Source of the DNA: an uncultured Sphingomonadales bacterium
GTDB taxonomy: Bacteria > Pseudomonadota > Alphaproteobacteria > Sphingomonadales > Sphingomonadaceae
Direction of reading: 5' to 3'
Assembly (NCBI GenBank): GCA_903911985.1
Contig: CAIWFP010000041.1
Span: 1-8,144, forward strand
Length of the DNA stretch: 8,144 nucleotides
The notes under the pieces were generated by a model. The model did not search any database. It was not told the origin of the DNA and saw only the letters and a list, made by a program, of their open reading frames with translations. The translations under genes and the position numbers were made by a program. Shown piece by piece: positions 1 to 6,213 of the stretch; position 1 is the stretch's first letter, and every line of letters starts with the position of its first letter.

Positions 1-120
1 GATAATGAGCATGTCGTCAGCGCTGTGCGCCTCGCTGATGATGGCACCGAGGATGGTGAGGGCGATGCTGGAAACGATGAGCCTTTAAACGAGCCGGGCG
101 CAGACCCCGCCGAGGCATGA
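1..120 (+). CDS. gyrA: C-terminal end of a CDS cut by the left edge, probably DNA gyrase subunit A
   Basis: Frame 1 is open from base 1 to a TGA at 118-120 and encodes the last 39 residues of a protein that starts outside the window. The visible part begins with a hydrophobic stretch (HVVSAVRLAD) and then turns into a strongly acidic, Gly/Asp/Glu-rich tail. That fits the last beta-pinwheel strand of GyrA (typically VVS-V-R/A-hydrophobic) followed by its variable acidic C-terminus. GyrA would be the ATP-dependent DNA supercoiling subunit that cuts and rejoins DNA; the catalytic part lies outside the window. The stop overlaps the start of the next gene as ATGA, so the two are probably translationally coupled. 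That this is a coding 3' end is well supported. The gyrA name is inference from a short tail, and another protein with an acidic end is possible. Confidence 0.5.
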   Translation, partial: DNEHVVSAVRLADDGTEDGEGDAGNDEPLNEPGADPAEA

Positions 121-500
121 GCAACACACCGGCGCCGACGCCCAAGCCTGCCGTCGCGTGGAAAGTTCTGACCGCCCCGCAAATGGCGGAGTTTCTCGCC
201 AAGGGCGGCTTTGCCGGTGCGCCGGTGGACCTGGTCGATGGCTTCATCCACCTCTCCACCGCCGCTCAACTGCCCGGCACGCTGGCAAAACATTTCGCCG
301 GACAGAGTGATCTGCATCTCGCCGCTGTCGATCTGACCGCGCTGGAAGTCACCGCCCCCGGGGCGGTCCGCTGGGAGGTCTCGCGCGGGGAAGAGGAGTT
401 TCCGCATATCTATGCCCCGCTGCCGCTCTCTGTGGTGCTGGCACATGGCCCGGTGGAATGGCTCTCACCGGGTGTTCCCGCGCTGCCACCGCTGGCTTGA
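117..500 (+). CDS. DUF952 domain protein
   Basis: A 127-residue protein with no signal peptide or membrane segment. Residues about 14-115 match the DUF952 pattern: a start of the W-K-V-L-T type, then DLVDGFIHLSTAAQL (about 39-53), a hydrophobic strand LHLAAVDL, RWEVSRGEEEFPHIY (about 85-99) and a final PLPLSVVLAHGPV. The conserved DGFIHLS and FPHIY-PLPL blocks are the family signature. The fold is a small alpha/beta domain found widely in bacteria; no biochemical role is established, so none is assigned. The ATG at 117 overlaps the stop of the upstream gene (ATGA). A GAGG lies too close to the ATG to be a normal ribosome-binding site, so translation probably depends on coupling to the upstream gene. 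The N-terminal Pro/Ala-rich stretch is likely disordered. trmFO follows after 33 bases, suggesting co-transcription. Confidence 0.85.
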   Translation: MSNTPAPTPKPAVAWKVLTAPQMAEFLAKGGFAGAPVDLVDGFIHLSTAAQLPGTLAKHFAGQSDLHLAAVDLTALEVTAPGAVRWEVSRGEEEFPHIYAPLPLSVVLAHGPVEWLSPGVPALPPLA

Positions 501-533
501 GCTTTGCCTGACACCCACGTAAAACGCGCACCG

Positions 534-1919
534 ATGGACCATGACGTTCACATCATCGGCGGCGGTCTGGCCGGCTCGGAAGCGGCGTGGCAATTGGCGC
601 GGCGCGGCGTCAGGGTGCGCCTATCCGAGATGCGCGGCGCCCCGGCCGAGTGTGGCGGCGAACGATCACCGGCGCATCAGGGCGACGCGCTGGCGGAATT
701 GGTCTGTTCCAATAGCCTGCGTTCCGACGACAGCGAGAAGAGTGCGGTCGGCCTGCTGCACCACGAGATGAGGGCGTGCGGTTCGCTGATTATCGCGGCA
801 GCCGATACCGCGCGGGTGCCGGCAGGCAGCGCGCTGGCGGTGGATCGCGATGTCTTTTCCGCCCATATCGAGGCGGCGCTGACCAGCCAGCCGACTCTCA
901 CACTCGTGCGCGAGCGCGTAGACCAGCTCCCGTCGGCGGGTTTGACGATCATTGCCACCGGCCCGCTCACCGCCGAAGCACTGGCGGGCAGTATCGGCGC
1001 GGCCACCGGCGCCGACAGCCTCGCCTTTTTCGACGCCATCGCCCCCATCGTTCACCGCGACAGCATCAACATGGATATCGCCTGGATGGCCTCTCGCTGG
1101 GACAAGGGCGCGGAGGCCAGCATCGCCATGGGCGGCGACGGGCGCGATTACATCAACTGCCCGATGGACCGCGAGCAATACGCCGCCTTCGTGCAGGGCC
1201 TGCTGGATGGCGACAAAACCAGCTTCAAGGAATGGGAGGCCAACACCCCCTATTTCAACGGCTGCATGCCGATCGAGGTCATGGCCGAGCGGGGCGCCGA
1301 GACCCTGCGCTTTGGCCCGATGAAGCCGGTGGGGCTGGACAATCCGCGAAGTATTTCCCCAGAGTATCCCAACGGGCGCTGGCCCTATGCGGTGGTGCAA
1401 CTGCGGCAGGATAACAAGCTGGGCACGCTGTGGAACATGGTCGGCTTTCAGACCAAGCTGAAACACGCGGAACAGGTTCGGCTGTTCCGCACCATTCCCG
1501 GCCTCGAAAACGCAGAGTTTGCCCGGCTTGGCGGCTTGCACCGCAACACTTTCCTCAATTCGCCCACTCTGCTGGACCGGCAATTGCGGTTAAAATCGGC
1601 CCCCCATATCCGTTTTGCCGGGCAGATAACCGGCTGCGAGGGCTATGTGGAAAGCGCCTCGGTCGGCCTGCTGGCGGGGATGATGGCCGCCGCCGAGTTC
1701 ACCGGCAGCGGTTGGACCGCCCCGCCGCGCACCACCGCGCTTGGCGGGCTGCTGGCGCATATCACCGGGGATGCCGAGGCCGAAACCTTCCAGCCGATGA
1801 ACATCAATTTCGGCCTGTTTCCAACGCTCGACGATGTGAAGAAAAAGATCCGCAAGGAGGCCTATACCAGCCGCGCCAAGGCTGATCTGGCCGTGTGGTT
1901 GCCAACCGTTCCTGCCTGA
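534..1919 (+). CDS. trmFO: TrmFO, folate/FAD-dependent tRNA (uracil-54-C5)-methyltransferase
   Basis: A 461-residue cytoplasmic flavoprotein that makes ribothymidine-54 in the tRNA T-loop, taking carbon from 5,10-methylenetetrahydrofolate and electrons from NAD(P)H through FAD. The N-terminus carries a Rossmann FAD motif (GGGLAGSEAAWQLA, residues 9-22). The block LAELVCSNSLRS holds Cys58, matching the reactive cysteine Cys53 of the Bacillus enzyme. YFNGCMPIEVMAERG holds a second conserved cysteine at 244 (Bacillus Cys226). GCEGYVESASVG and the closing PMNINFGLFPTL are also family blocks, and the length is normal. I chose the ATG at 534 because it places the FAD motif at residue 9 as in relatives. 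An in-frame TTG at 504 would add ten residues, and neither start has a clear Shine-Dalgarno. The upstream gap is 33 bases; downstream it converges on the EF-hand gene with 12 bases between stops. Confidence 0.95.
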   Translation: MDHDVHIIGGGLAGSEAAWQLARRGVRVRLSEMRGAPAECGGERSPAHQGDALAELVCSNSLRSDDSEKSAVGLLHHEMRACGSLIIAAADTARVPAGSALAVDRDVFSAHIEAALTSQPTLTLVRERVDQLPSAGLTIIATGPLTAEALAGSIGAATGADSLAFFDAIAPIVHRDSINMDIAWMASRWDKGAEASIAMGGDGRDYINCPMDREQYAAFVQGLLDGDKTSFKEWEANTPYFNGCMPIEVMAERGAETLRFGPMKPVGLDNPRSISPEYPNGRWPYAVVQLRQDNKLGTLWNMVGFQTKLKHAEQVRLFRTIPGLENAEFARLGGLHRNTFLNSPTLLDRQLRLKSAPHIRFAGQITGCEGYVESASVGLLAGMMAAAEFTGSGWTAPPRTTALGGLLAHITGDAEAETFQPMNINFGLFPTLDDVKKKIRKEAYTSRAKADLAVWLPTVPA

Positions 1920-1931
1920 GGCGGGGTGGGA

Positions 1932-2495
1932 TCAGTTCTCGCCGCCTTCCCCGTCATCCTCCTTGGGTGCCCCGCCTCGCCCTTTTGCCCCCTTGCCCTT
2001 GTCTGGCGCAGGCTCATCCCTGGCGCATCCCGGCTTTTTCGGCTTTTTGGGGTGCGCCGCCTGCCAGGCGTCAAATTCGGCCCGGGTTATGATGCCATCG
2101 CCATTGCCATCAAAGTCGCGGAACCGGTCGGAGGTTTTGACGGCCCATTCCTCGAAGCTCAGCAGATTGTCGTGGTTGGTATCCAGTTTCTGGAAAGCCT
2201 TCACCCGGGTGGAGAGCATTTCGTTGCGGCTGATCTTGCCGTCGCGGTTGCGGTCATAGCGGTTGAATCGCTTCTGCTCGTCGGAGAGCGTCACCTTGCC
2301 GCCGCCGGGCAGGCCGCCGCCGCGCCCGTGGTTGGGGTCGGCGATGGGCAGGGCGATAGTGCCATCGCCCGCGCCGCTAGCCGAAATATCGGGCGGCAGC
2401 ACCCCGCGCGCCACCTCCGCCCGGCCCTGCCACCAGAAGATTCCCGCCGCCACCAACAGCAACGCCGCCACCGCACCCACGACAATCCGGTTCAT
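1932..2495 (-). CDS. Membrane-anchored protein with three EF-hands
   Basis: A 187-residue protein. Residues 4-22 form one hydrophobic segment (signal anchor or uncleaved signal), so the rest probably faces the periplasm. Three calcium-binding loops follow. Loop 1 (81-92, DRNRDGKISRNE) and loop 3 (129-140, DGNGDGIITRAE) have the full D-x-N/R-x-D-G...E pattern. Loop 2 (105-116, DTNHDNLLSFEE) keeps the acidic ligands but has Asn instead of Gly at position 6. A Gly/Pro-rich stretch precedes the loops, and a charged Lys/Gly/Asp-rich, low-complexity tail ends the protein. The ATG at 2495 is chosen over an upstream ATG at 2549 because it starts directly before the hydrophobic segment and has a GGGGGA four bases upstream. 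It lies 34 bases behind the synthase-fold gene and is probably the last gene of that unit. The sequence suggests a calcium sensor or buffer; the partner is unknown. Confidence 0.8.
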   Translation of the reverse strand: MNRIVVGAVAALLLVAAGIFWWQGRAEVARGVLPPDISASGAGDGTIALPIADPNHGRGGGLPGGGKVTLSDEQKRFNRYDRNRDGKISRNEMLSTRVKAFQKLDTNHDNLLSFEEWAVKTSDRFRDFDGNGDGIITRAEFDAWQAAHPKKPKKPGCARDEPAPDKGKGAKGRGGAPKEDDGEGGEN

Positions 2496-2529
2496 AGGAT
2501 CCCCCGTCCATTTGCCGGGGCAGCTTAGC

Positions 2530-3186
2530 CTAGCGCCCGAAAATGCCAAGCCGGATAGCGCTCAATAATGCGCCAATTCCAGAAGGTTGCGCGCCCGCGC
2601 TATGGCGTATGCCCAGCCCATGCAGCACGACAAGCGGACGCAGGCTTCGCGCGAGGCGCACGGGTTTCCAGGGCTGCGCTTCCAGCAATGCCAGCGCCGC
2701 GCTCCGCTCATCGGAATGCGAGACATGGGTGGCCAAATCGCCGAGGGCCCAGCCAAGCGCCAACCGGCCCGCCTCTTTGGCATCGTCCCCCGCTCCACAA
2801 GCCCGCGCCAGCGCCGCCACAGCACCCGCCCTGCCCTCGGCCAGAGCCGACAACGCGCTCTCGCCCAATGGCGCCTCGCCCAACATGGCCTCCCAGCCAT
2901 CGACCAAAGCCACCAGCGCCGAGCGATGCTCACCCCAGCCCTGTAGCAGCGACAACAGCGGCTCGCCGCGCGGCAGGGATTGGTCGACCAGCCTTTCGCG
3001 CCACCATGCCAGACGCAACTGACCCAGCACCGGCTCGCGCGCGGCCCGCACCACGCCCGCCAGCCTTGCATCCAGCGCGAATAGAGCCAGCCACTGCGCG
3101 CGCGAGGAAGCCGGCGCATAGGCCAGCGCAAGGCGATGCGTGGGAGGAATGCCGTCGAGCAGATAGAGGTAAGTTTGGGTGATCAT
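2530..3186 (-). CDS. Squalene/phytoene-synthase-fold protein, NDUFAF6-like, likely non-catalytic
   Basis: A 218-residue protein with no signal peptide. It shows the N-terminal framework of the trans-isoprenyl diphosphate synthase (squalene/phytoene) fold: HRLALAYAPASSRAQWLALF (17-36), then REPVLGQLRLAWWRERL (50-66), close to the E-P-x-G-x-(I/L/M)-R-(L/M)-x-(W/F)-W-(R/K) block shared by the family and by mitochondrial NDUFAF6. The end (SLRPLVVLHGLGIR and LLSAIRLGIFGR) also fits. The first aspartate motif (DxxxD) is absent: the equivalent stretch is ALDARLAG. The second, normally near a D-x-x-x-D-R-x-x-R-x-Y-L-P stretch, has no counterpart. True synthases run about 280-350 residues, so this is short. 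It is therefore probably not a synthase; a role in complex I assembly is inference from NDUFAF6. The ATG at 3186 has a weak AGGCAG six bases upstream; an ATG at 3282 would add an unconserved leader. It lies 108 bases behind pdhB. Confidence 0.75.
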   Translation of the reverse strand: MITQTYLYLLDGIPPTHRLALAYAPASSRAQWLALFALDARLAGVVRAAREPVLGQLRLAWWRERLVDQSLPRGEPLLSLLQGWGEHRSALVALVDGWEAMLGEAPLGESALSALAEGRAGAVAALARACGAGDDAKEAGRLALGWALGDLATHVSHSDERSAALALLEAQPWKPVRLARSLRPLVVLHGLGIRHSAGAQPSGIGALLSAIRLGIFGR

Positions 3187-3210
3187 GCGCCGCTGCCTAT
3201 CAGCGCCCGG

Positions 3211-3241
3211 CCAATGCGGAAAGGGGCGCCCCCGCCATTGG
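3211..3241 (-). other. Inverted repeat between pdhB and the synthase-fold gene
   Basis: The arms CCAATGCGG (3211-3219) and CCGCCATTGG (3232-3241) pair with one bulged base around a 12-base GC-rich centre. Read on the minus strand (the direction of transcription), the repeat sits about 25 bases before the synthase-fold start codon. No run of T follows it, so it does not look like an intrinsic terminator. It could be an mRNA hairpin that affects processing or translation of the downstream gene, or chance in GC-rich DNA. Confidence 0.3.
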
Positions 3242-3294
3242 CAAGAGCACCCCTTTTCATCCAGCCGAAGTGGGCGGGCCATTCGTGGAGCAAT

Positions 3295-4644
3295 TCAGCG
3301 GTGGCAAACCTTCTTCACCGCCGCGACGATCCGCCCCGCATCAATCAGCGCGACCTTTTCGAGATTGGCGGCATAGGGCAGCGGCACATCCTCGTTGCAT
3401 ACGCGCAGCACCGGCGCGTCGAGATCATCGAACCCTTGCTCCATGCAAAGGGCGACGATCTCCGAGGCAATGGAGCAGGTCGGCCAGCCTTCTTCGGCCA
3501 CCACCAGACGGTTGGTTTTGGCGAGGCTGGTCAGCACCGCCTCGGTATCCAACGGGCGCAGGGTGCGCAGGTCGAGCACCTCGGCTTCGATGCCTTCGGC
3601 CGCGAGCACCTCCGCCGCCTCCAGCGCCAGCCCGACGCCGATGGAATAGGACACGATGGTGACGTCGCGGCCCTCACGCATCACCCGCGCCTTGCCGATG
3701 GGGACAACATGGTCATCCAGTTCCGGCGCCTCGAAGCTGCGGCCATAGATCAGCTCGTTTTCGAGGAACACCACCGGGTCCTCGCTGCGGATGGCGGATT
3801 TGAGCAGGCCCTTGGCATCGGCGGCATCATAGGGGGCGATGACCACCAGCCCGGGCACCTGCGCATACCACGAGGCGTAGTTCTGGCTGTGCTGCGCGCC
3901 GACGCGATGCGCCGCGCCATTGGGGCCGCGAAACACGATGGGGCAGCGCATCTGCCCGCCGGACATGTAGTTCGTTTTGGCAGCGGAATTGATAATATGA
4001 TCAATCGCCTGCATCGCGAAGTTAAAGGTCATGAACTCGATGACAGGGCGAAGGCCGCCCATCGCCGCGCCGGTGCCAATACCGGCAAAGCCATATTCGG
4101 TAATCGGCGTGTCGATCACCCGCTGCGGCCCGAATTCCTCGAGCAACCCTTGCGTCACCTTATAGGCGCCGTGGTACTCGGCGACTTCCTCACCCATGAC
4201 AAAAACGCGGCTATCGCGGCGCATTTCCTCGGCCATGGCATCGCGCAGGGCCTCGCGCACGGTGGACATCTTCATGTTGGTGCCAGCTGGCAGCGGGGCC
4301 TCGACCGGTTTGGCAGCTGGCGCGGGCTTTTCTGGCGCGGCGACGGTGGTCGCGGGAGCAGGCGCTGGCGCGGCGGCGGATTTGGCCTTGGGAGCGGCCT
4401 CGCTGCCATCATCGATCATGGCGATGACTGTGCCGACCTTTACCCCCTCGGTGCCAGCGGGAACCGCGATCGAGGCAATGGTGCCCTCGTCAACGGCTTC
4501 AAACTCCATGGTGGCCTTGTCGGTCTCGATCTCGGCGAGAATGTCGCCCGATTTGACCACATCGCCCACATTCACCAGCCACCTGGCCAGCTTGCCCTCT
4601 TCCATCGTGGGCGAGAGGGCCGGCATTTTCAGTTCCACCGACAT
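3295..4644 (-). CDS. pdhB: Pyruvate dehydrogenase E1 component, beta subunit with N-terminal lipoyl domain
   Basis: A 449-residue subunit. Residues 1-79 are a biotinyl/lipoyl domain (MPALSPTMEEGKLARW, then EIETDKATMEFEAV) with the lipoyl lysine at position 43. An Ala/Pro/Lys linker spans about 81-120. The transketolase-like pyrimidine-binding domain runs from about 126, with GEEVAEYHGAYKVTQGL at 151-167 containing the glutamate that activates thiamine diphosphate, and TPITEYGFAGIGTGAAMGG. The transketolase C-terminal domain ends near LPYAANLE. With PdhA it forms the E1 heterotetramer that decarboxylates pyruvate and reductively acetylates lipoyl groups. A lipoyl domain on E1-beta is described for Zymomonas and some other alphaproteobacteria, whereas most E1-beta subunits lack it. 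The ATG overlaps the pdhA stop by one base (TGATG) and has GGAGAG six bases upstream (4656-4651). No E2 gene follows; the next gene is unrelated. Confidence 0.96.
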   Translation of the reverse strand: MSVELKMPALSPTMEEGKLARWLVNVGDVVKSGDILAEIETDKATMEFEAVDEGTIASIAVPAGTEGVKVGTVIAMIDDGSEAAPKAKSAAAPAPAPATTVAAPEKPAPAAKPVEAPLPAGTNMKMSTVREALRDAMAEEMRRDSRVFVMGEEVAEYHGAYKVTQGLLEEFGPQRVIDTPITEYGFAGIGTGAAMGGLRPVIEFMTFNFAMQAIDHIINSAAKTNYMSGGQMRCPIVFRGPNGAAHRVGAQHSQNYASWYAQVPGLVVIAPYDAADAKGLLKSAIRSEDPVVFLENELIYGRSFEAPELDDHVVPIGKARVMREGRDVTIVSYSIGVGLALEAAEVLAAEGIEAEVLDLRTLRPLDTEAVLTSLAKTNRLVVAEEGWPTCSIASEIVALCMEQGFDDLDAPVLRVCNEDVPLPYAANLEKVALIDAGRIVAAVKKVCHR

Positions 4645-5726
4645 CAGTAACTCTCCACCAGCACATCCGTATACAGCTCATCCAGCGCCGGTTCTGGCGT
4701 GTTCTCGGCAAAGTCGGCCGATTCGGAGACGATGGCGCGGATGCGCTTGTCGATGTCCTTGACCTTCTCCTCGCTCAGCCCGCGCGCCAGCAGTTCGGCC
4801 TTGGCGTGGTCGATCGGATCGTGGTGGTCGCGCTTTTCCTGCACTTCCTCGCGGCTGCGGTATTTGGCCGGGTCCGACATGGAATGGCCGCGATAGCGAT
4901 AGGTGTTCAGCTCCATCAGCACCGGCCCGTTGCCTGCGCGGACAAACTCCAGCGCCTGTTCCGCCGCCTGGCGCACGGCCAGAACATCCATCCCGTCCAC
5001 ATACATGCCGGGAATGCGGAAGGCCGTGCCCCGCCGATAGAAATGGGTTTCCGCCGAGGACCGCTTTACCGCCGTACCCATGGCATACTGGTTGTTCTCG
5101 ATGACATAGATGATCGGCAGCTTCCACAGGGCGGCCATGTTGAAGCTTTCGTAGACCTGCCCCTGATTGGCCGCGCCATCGCCGAAATAGGCCACGCAAA
5201 CCCCGCCATCGCCGCGATATTTGTGGGCAAAGGCCAGCCCTGTGCCCAGCGACACCTGCGCGCCGACAATGCCATGCCCGCCGTAAAACTTGTGCTCGGT
5301 GCTGAACATATGCATCGAGCCGCCCTTGCCGTGGCTGATGCCGGCCGCGCGGCCGGTCAGCTCGGCCATGATCACCTTGGGATCAATGCCATAGGCCAGC
5401 ATGTGGCCATGATCGCGATAGCCGGTGATGACGCTGTCTTTCGCCGGGACCAGCGCGGATTGCAGGCCGACGGCCACCGCTTCCTGCCCGATGTAGAGGT
5501 GACAGAAACCGCCGATCAGCCCCAGCCCATACAATTGCCCGGCCCGTTCCTCGAAGCGGCGGATCATCACCATCTGTTCGTAAAAACGCAGCAGCTGATC
5601 GTCGCTGGCGGCAAAAAGCGGCGCGGCCTGATAGGCCTCCTGAAGCGCGCGGAGCGGCGCGTCGTCCGCCGGGGCGGCTGACGCTGCGGGGGTGGGTGTA
5701 TCGCTGGTTTTGCCGGACTTGGCCAA
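4644..5726 (-). CDS. pdhA: Pyruvate dehydrogenase E1 component, alpha subunit
   Basis: A 360-residue cytoplasmic subunit that binds thiamine diphosphate and, with PdhB, decarboxylates pyruvate to feed acetyl-CoA synthesis. After an Ala/Pro-rich, probably disordered leader (about 1-35) comes the E1 domain: YEQMVMIRRFEERAGQLYG (49-67), GFCHLYIGQEAVAVG (73-87), ITGYRDHGHML (100-110), KGGSMHMF (134-141). The thiamine diphosphate/Mg motif starts at GDGAANQG (182-189) and ends at NNQYAMGT (211-218). YRYRGHSMSDPAKYR (276-290) is the loop that is phosphorylated in mitochondrial E1-alpha. The start is a TTG at 5726, supported by a strong AAGGAAG (5738-5732) five bases upstream; the next in-frame Met lies inside the conserved domain, so no ATG start fits. 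It lies 118 bases behind ftsB and is coupled to pdhB. Confidence 0.96.
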   Translation of the reverse strand: MAKSGKTSDTPTPAASAAPADDAPLRALQEAYQAAPLFAASDDQLLRFYEQMVMIRRFEERAGQLYGLGLIGGFCHLYIGQEAVAVGLQSALVPAKDSVITGYRDHGHMLAYGIDPKVIMAELTGRAAGISHGKGGSMHMFSTEHKFYGGHGIVGAQVSLGTGLAFAHKYRGDGGVCVAYFGDGAANQGQVYESFNMAALWKLPIIYVIENNQYAMGTAVKRSSAETHFYRRGTAFRIPGMYVDGMDVLAVRQAAEQALEFVRAGNGPVLMELNTYRYRGHSMSDPAKYRSREEVQEKRDHHDPIDHAKAELLARGLSEEKVKDIDKRIRAIVSESADFAENTPEPALDELYTDVLVESY

Positions 5727-5731
5727 GACAA

Positions 5732-5738
5732 CTTCCTT
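5732..5738 (-). promoter_or_regulatory. Ribosome-binding site that fixes the TTG start of pdhA
   Basis: On the minus strand this reads AAGGAAG and lies five bases before the TTG at 5726. It is the best Shine-Dalgarno in the neighbourhood and supports the rare TTG start of pdhA over any downstream Met. Confidence 0.75.
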
Positions 5739-5761
5739 AAAATGGCAAGCTACCGTGGCGG

Positions 5762-5789
5762 TCTATAGGAGCAAGTGCTGCAACGTAAA
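5762..5789 (-). promoter_or_regulatory. Possible pdhA promoter
   Basis: Read on the minus strand, TTTACG (5789-5784) and TATAGA (5767-5762) are separated by 16 bases, a plausible -35/-10 pair about 36 bases before the pdhA start. Both boxes match the sigma-70-type consensus only in part, and alphaproteobacterial promoters are hard to judge by eye. No clear terminator was seen between ftsB and pdhA, so read-through from ftsB is also possible. Confidence 0.25.
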
Positions 5790-5844
5790 TCCGCCGCATA
5801 CGAATTTTGCAAAAATCTTATCGCGGCGTGGCCGATGCAATGGC

Positions 5845-6183
5845 TCAGTGGTGGATTTGCAGCACCATTTCGTCGGGGTGGATGACGTTGAGATTGCTGC
5901 GCAGCAGCTCGCCACTGAGGTCAGGATCGGCATGGGCGGGGTCGAGCAGGCCAACCCGGTTCTTCAACTCGTCGCGCTGGGCCGAGAGCCGGGCGAGTTG
6001 CTGCTGCCGTTCCATGAGCAATTGGTGATTTTCGCCCCATGCCACCAGCCCGCTTGGCCCCATGATCGCCCAGCCGCTCAGCACCAATAACAGGAGCAGC
6101 ATCAACCCCTGCCGCCGCGCCTCGCGAGACAGCACCGACCGGGATGGACCCACAGGAAAAGATGATGACTGACGGCTGTTCAT
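5845..6183 (-). CDS. ftsB: FtsB/DivIC-type septum formation initiator
   Basis: A 112-residue bitopic membrane protein of the FtsB/DivIC family. The N-terminal 26 residues are polar and basic (cytoplasmic). One membrane helix follows (about 27-45, GLMLLLLLVLSGWAIMG), then a coiled-coil segment rich in Leu, Gln and Arg (about 50-80, ENHQLLMERQQQLARLSAQR), then a periplasmic end with LLRSNLNVIHPDEMVLQI (93-110), which fits the (L/A)-N-x-(I/V)-x-P-D-E-(L/M)-V block of alphaproteobacterial FtsB. FtsB pairs with FtsL and FtsQ to activate septal wall synthesis. Location next to pdhA is common in alphaproteobacteria and supports the call. The ATG at 6183 is the only ATG in frame at the N-terminus but has no Shine-Dalgarno; an in-frame TTG at 6219 would add 12 polar residues. 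The start overlaps a tiny upstream ORF. Confidence 0.85.
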   Translation of the reverse strand: MNSRQSSSFPVGPSRSVLSREARRQGLMLLLLLVLSGWAIMGPSGLVAWGENHQLLMERQQQLARLSAQRDELKNRVGLLDPAHADPDLSGELLRSNLNVIHPDEMVLQIHH

Positions 6184-6213
6184 GAAAGACACAGAATCAT
6201 ACTCGATTCCCTC
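6180..6213 (-). promoter_or_regulatory. Leader mini-ORF and ribosome-binding site overlapping the ftsB start
   Basis: On the minus strand a GAGGGA (6213-6208) lies seven bases before an ATG at 6200. That ATG opens a six-codon ORF (MILCLS) whose TGA (6182-6180) overlaps the ftsB ATG (6183-6181) as ATGA. The ftsB ATG has no Shine-Dalgarno of its own. The arrangement fits translational coupling through a leader peptide, but a six-codon ORF can arise by chance. Confidence 0.35.

Noticed and set aside
666..1583. 305-codon minus-strand open frame opposite trmFO
   Set aside because: Antisense shadow of TrmFO with a His/Arg/Gln-rich product that resembles no family.
2568..3182. Plus-strand Pro/Arg/Ala-rich open frame opposite the synthase-fold gene
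   Set aside because: Very high Pro, Arg and Ala content is typical of an antisense frame of an Ala/Leu/Arg-rich GC-rich gene; no family features.
3187..3294. Rho-independent terminator after pdhB
   Set aside because: The inverted repeat at 3211-3241 is not followed by a T-run in the direction of transcription, so it was kept only as a hairpin.
3136..4650. 504-codon plus-strand open frame opposite pdhB
   Set aside because: It is antisense to the unmistakable PdhB protein over almost all its length, gives an Arg/His/Gly-rich product with no recognisable domain, and is the usual result of few stop codons in GC-rich DNA.
4806..5681. 291-codon plus-strand open frame opposite pdhA
   Set aside because: Antisense shadow of PdhA; no domain, no ribosome-binding site and no signal or membrane features.
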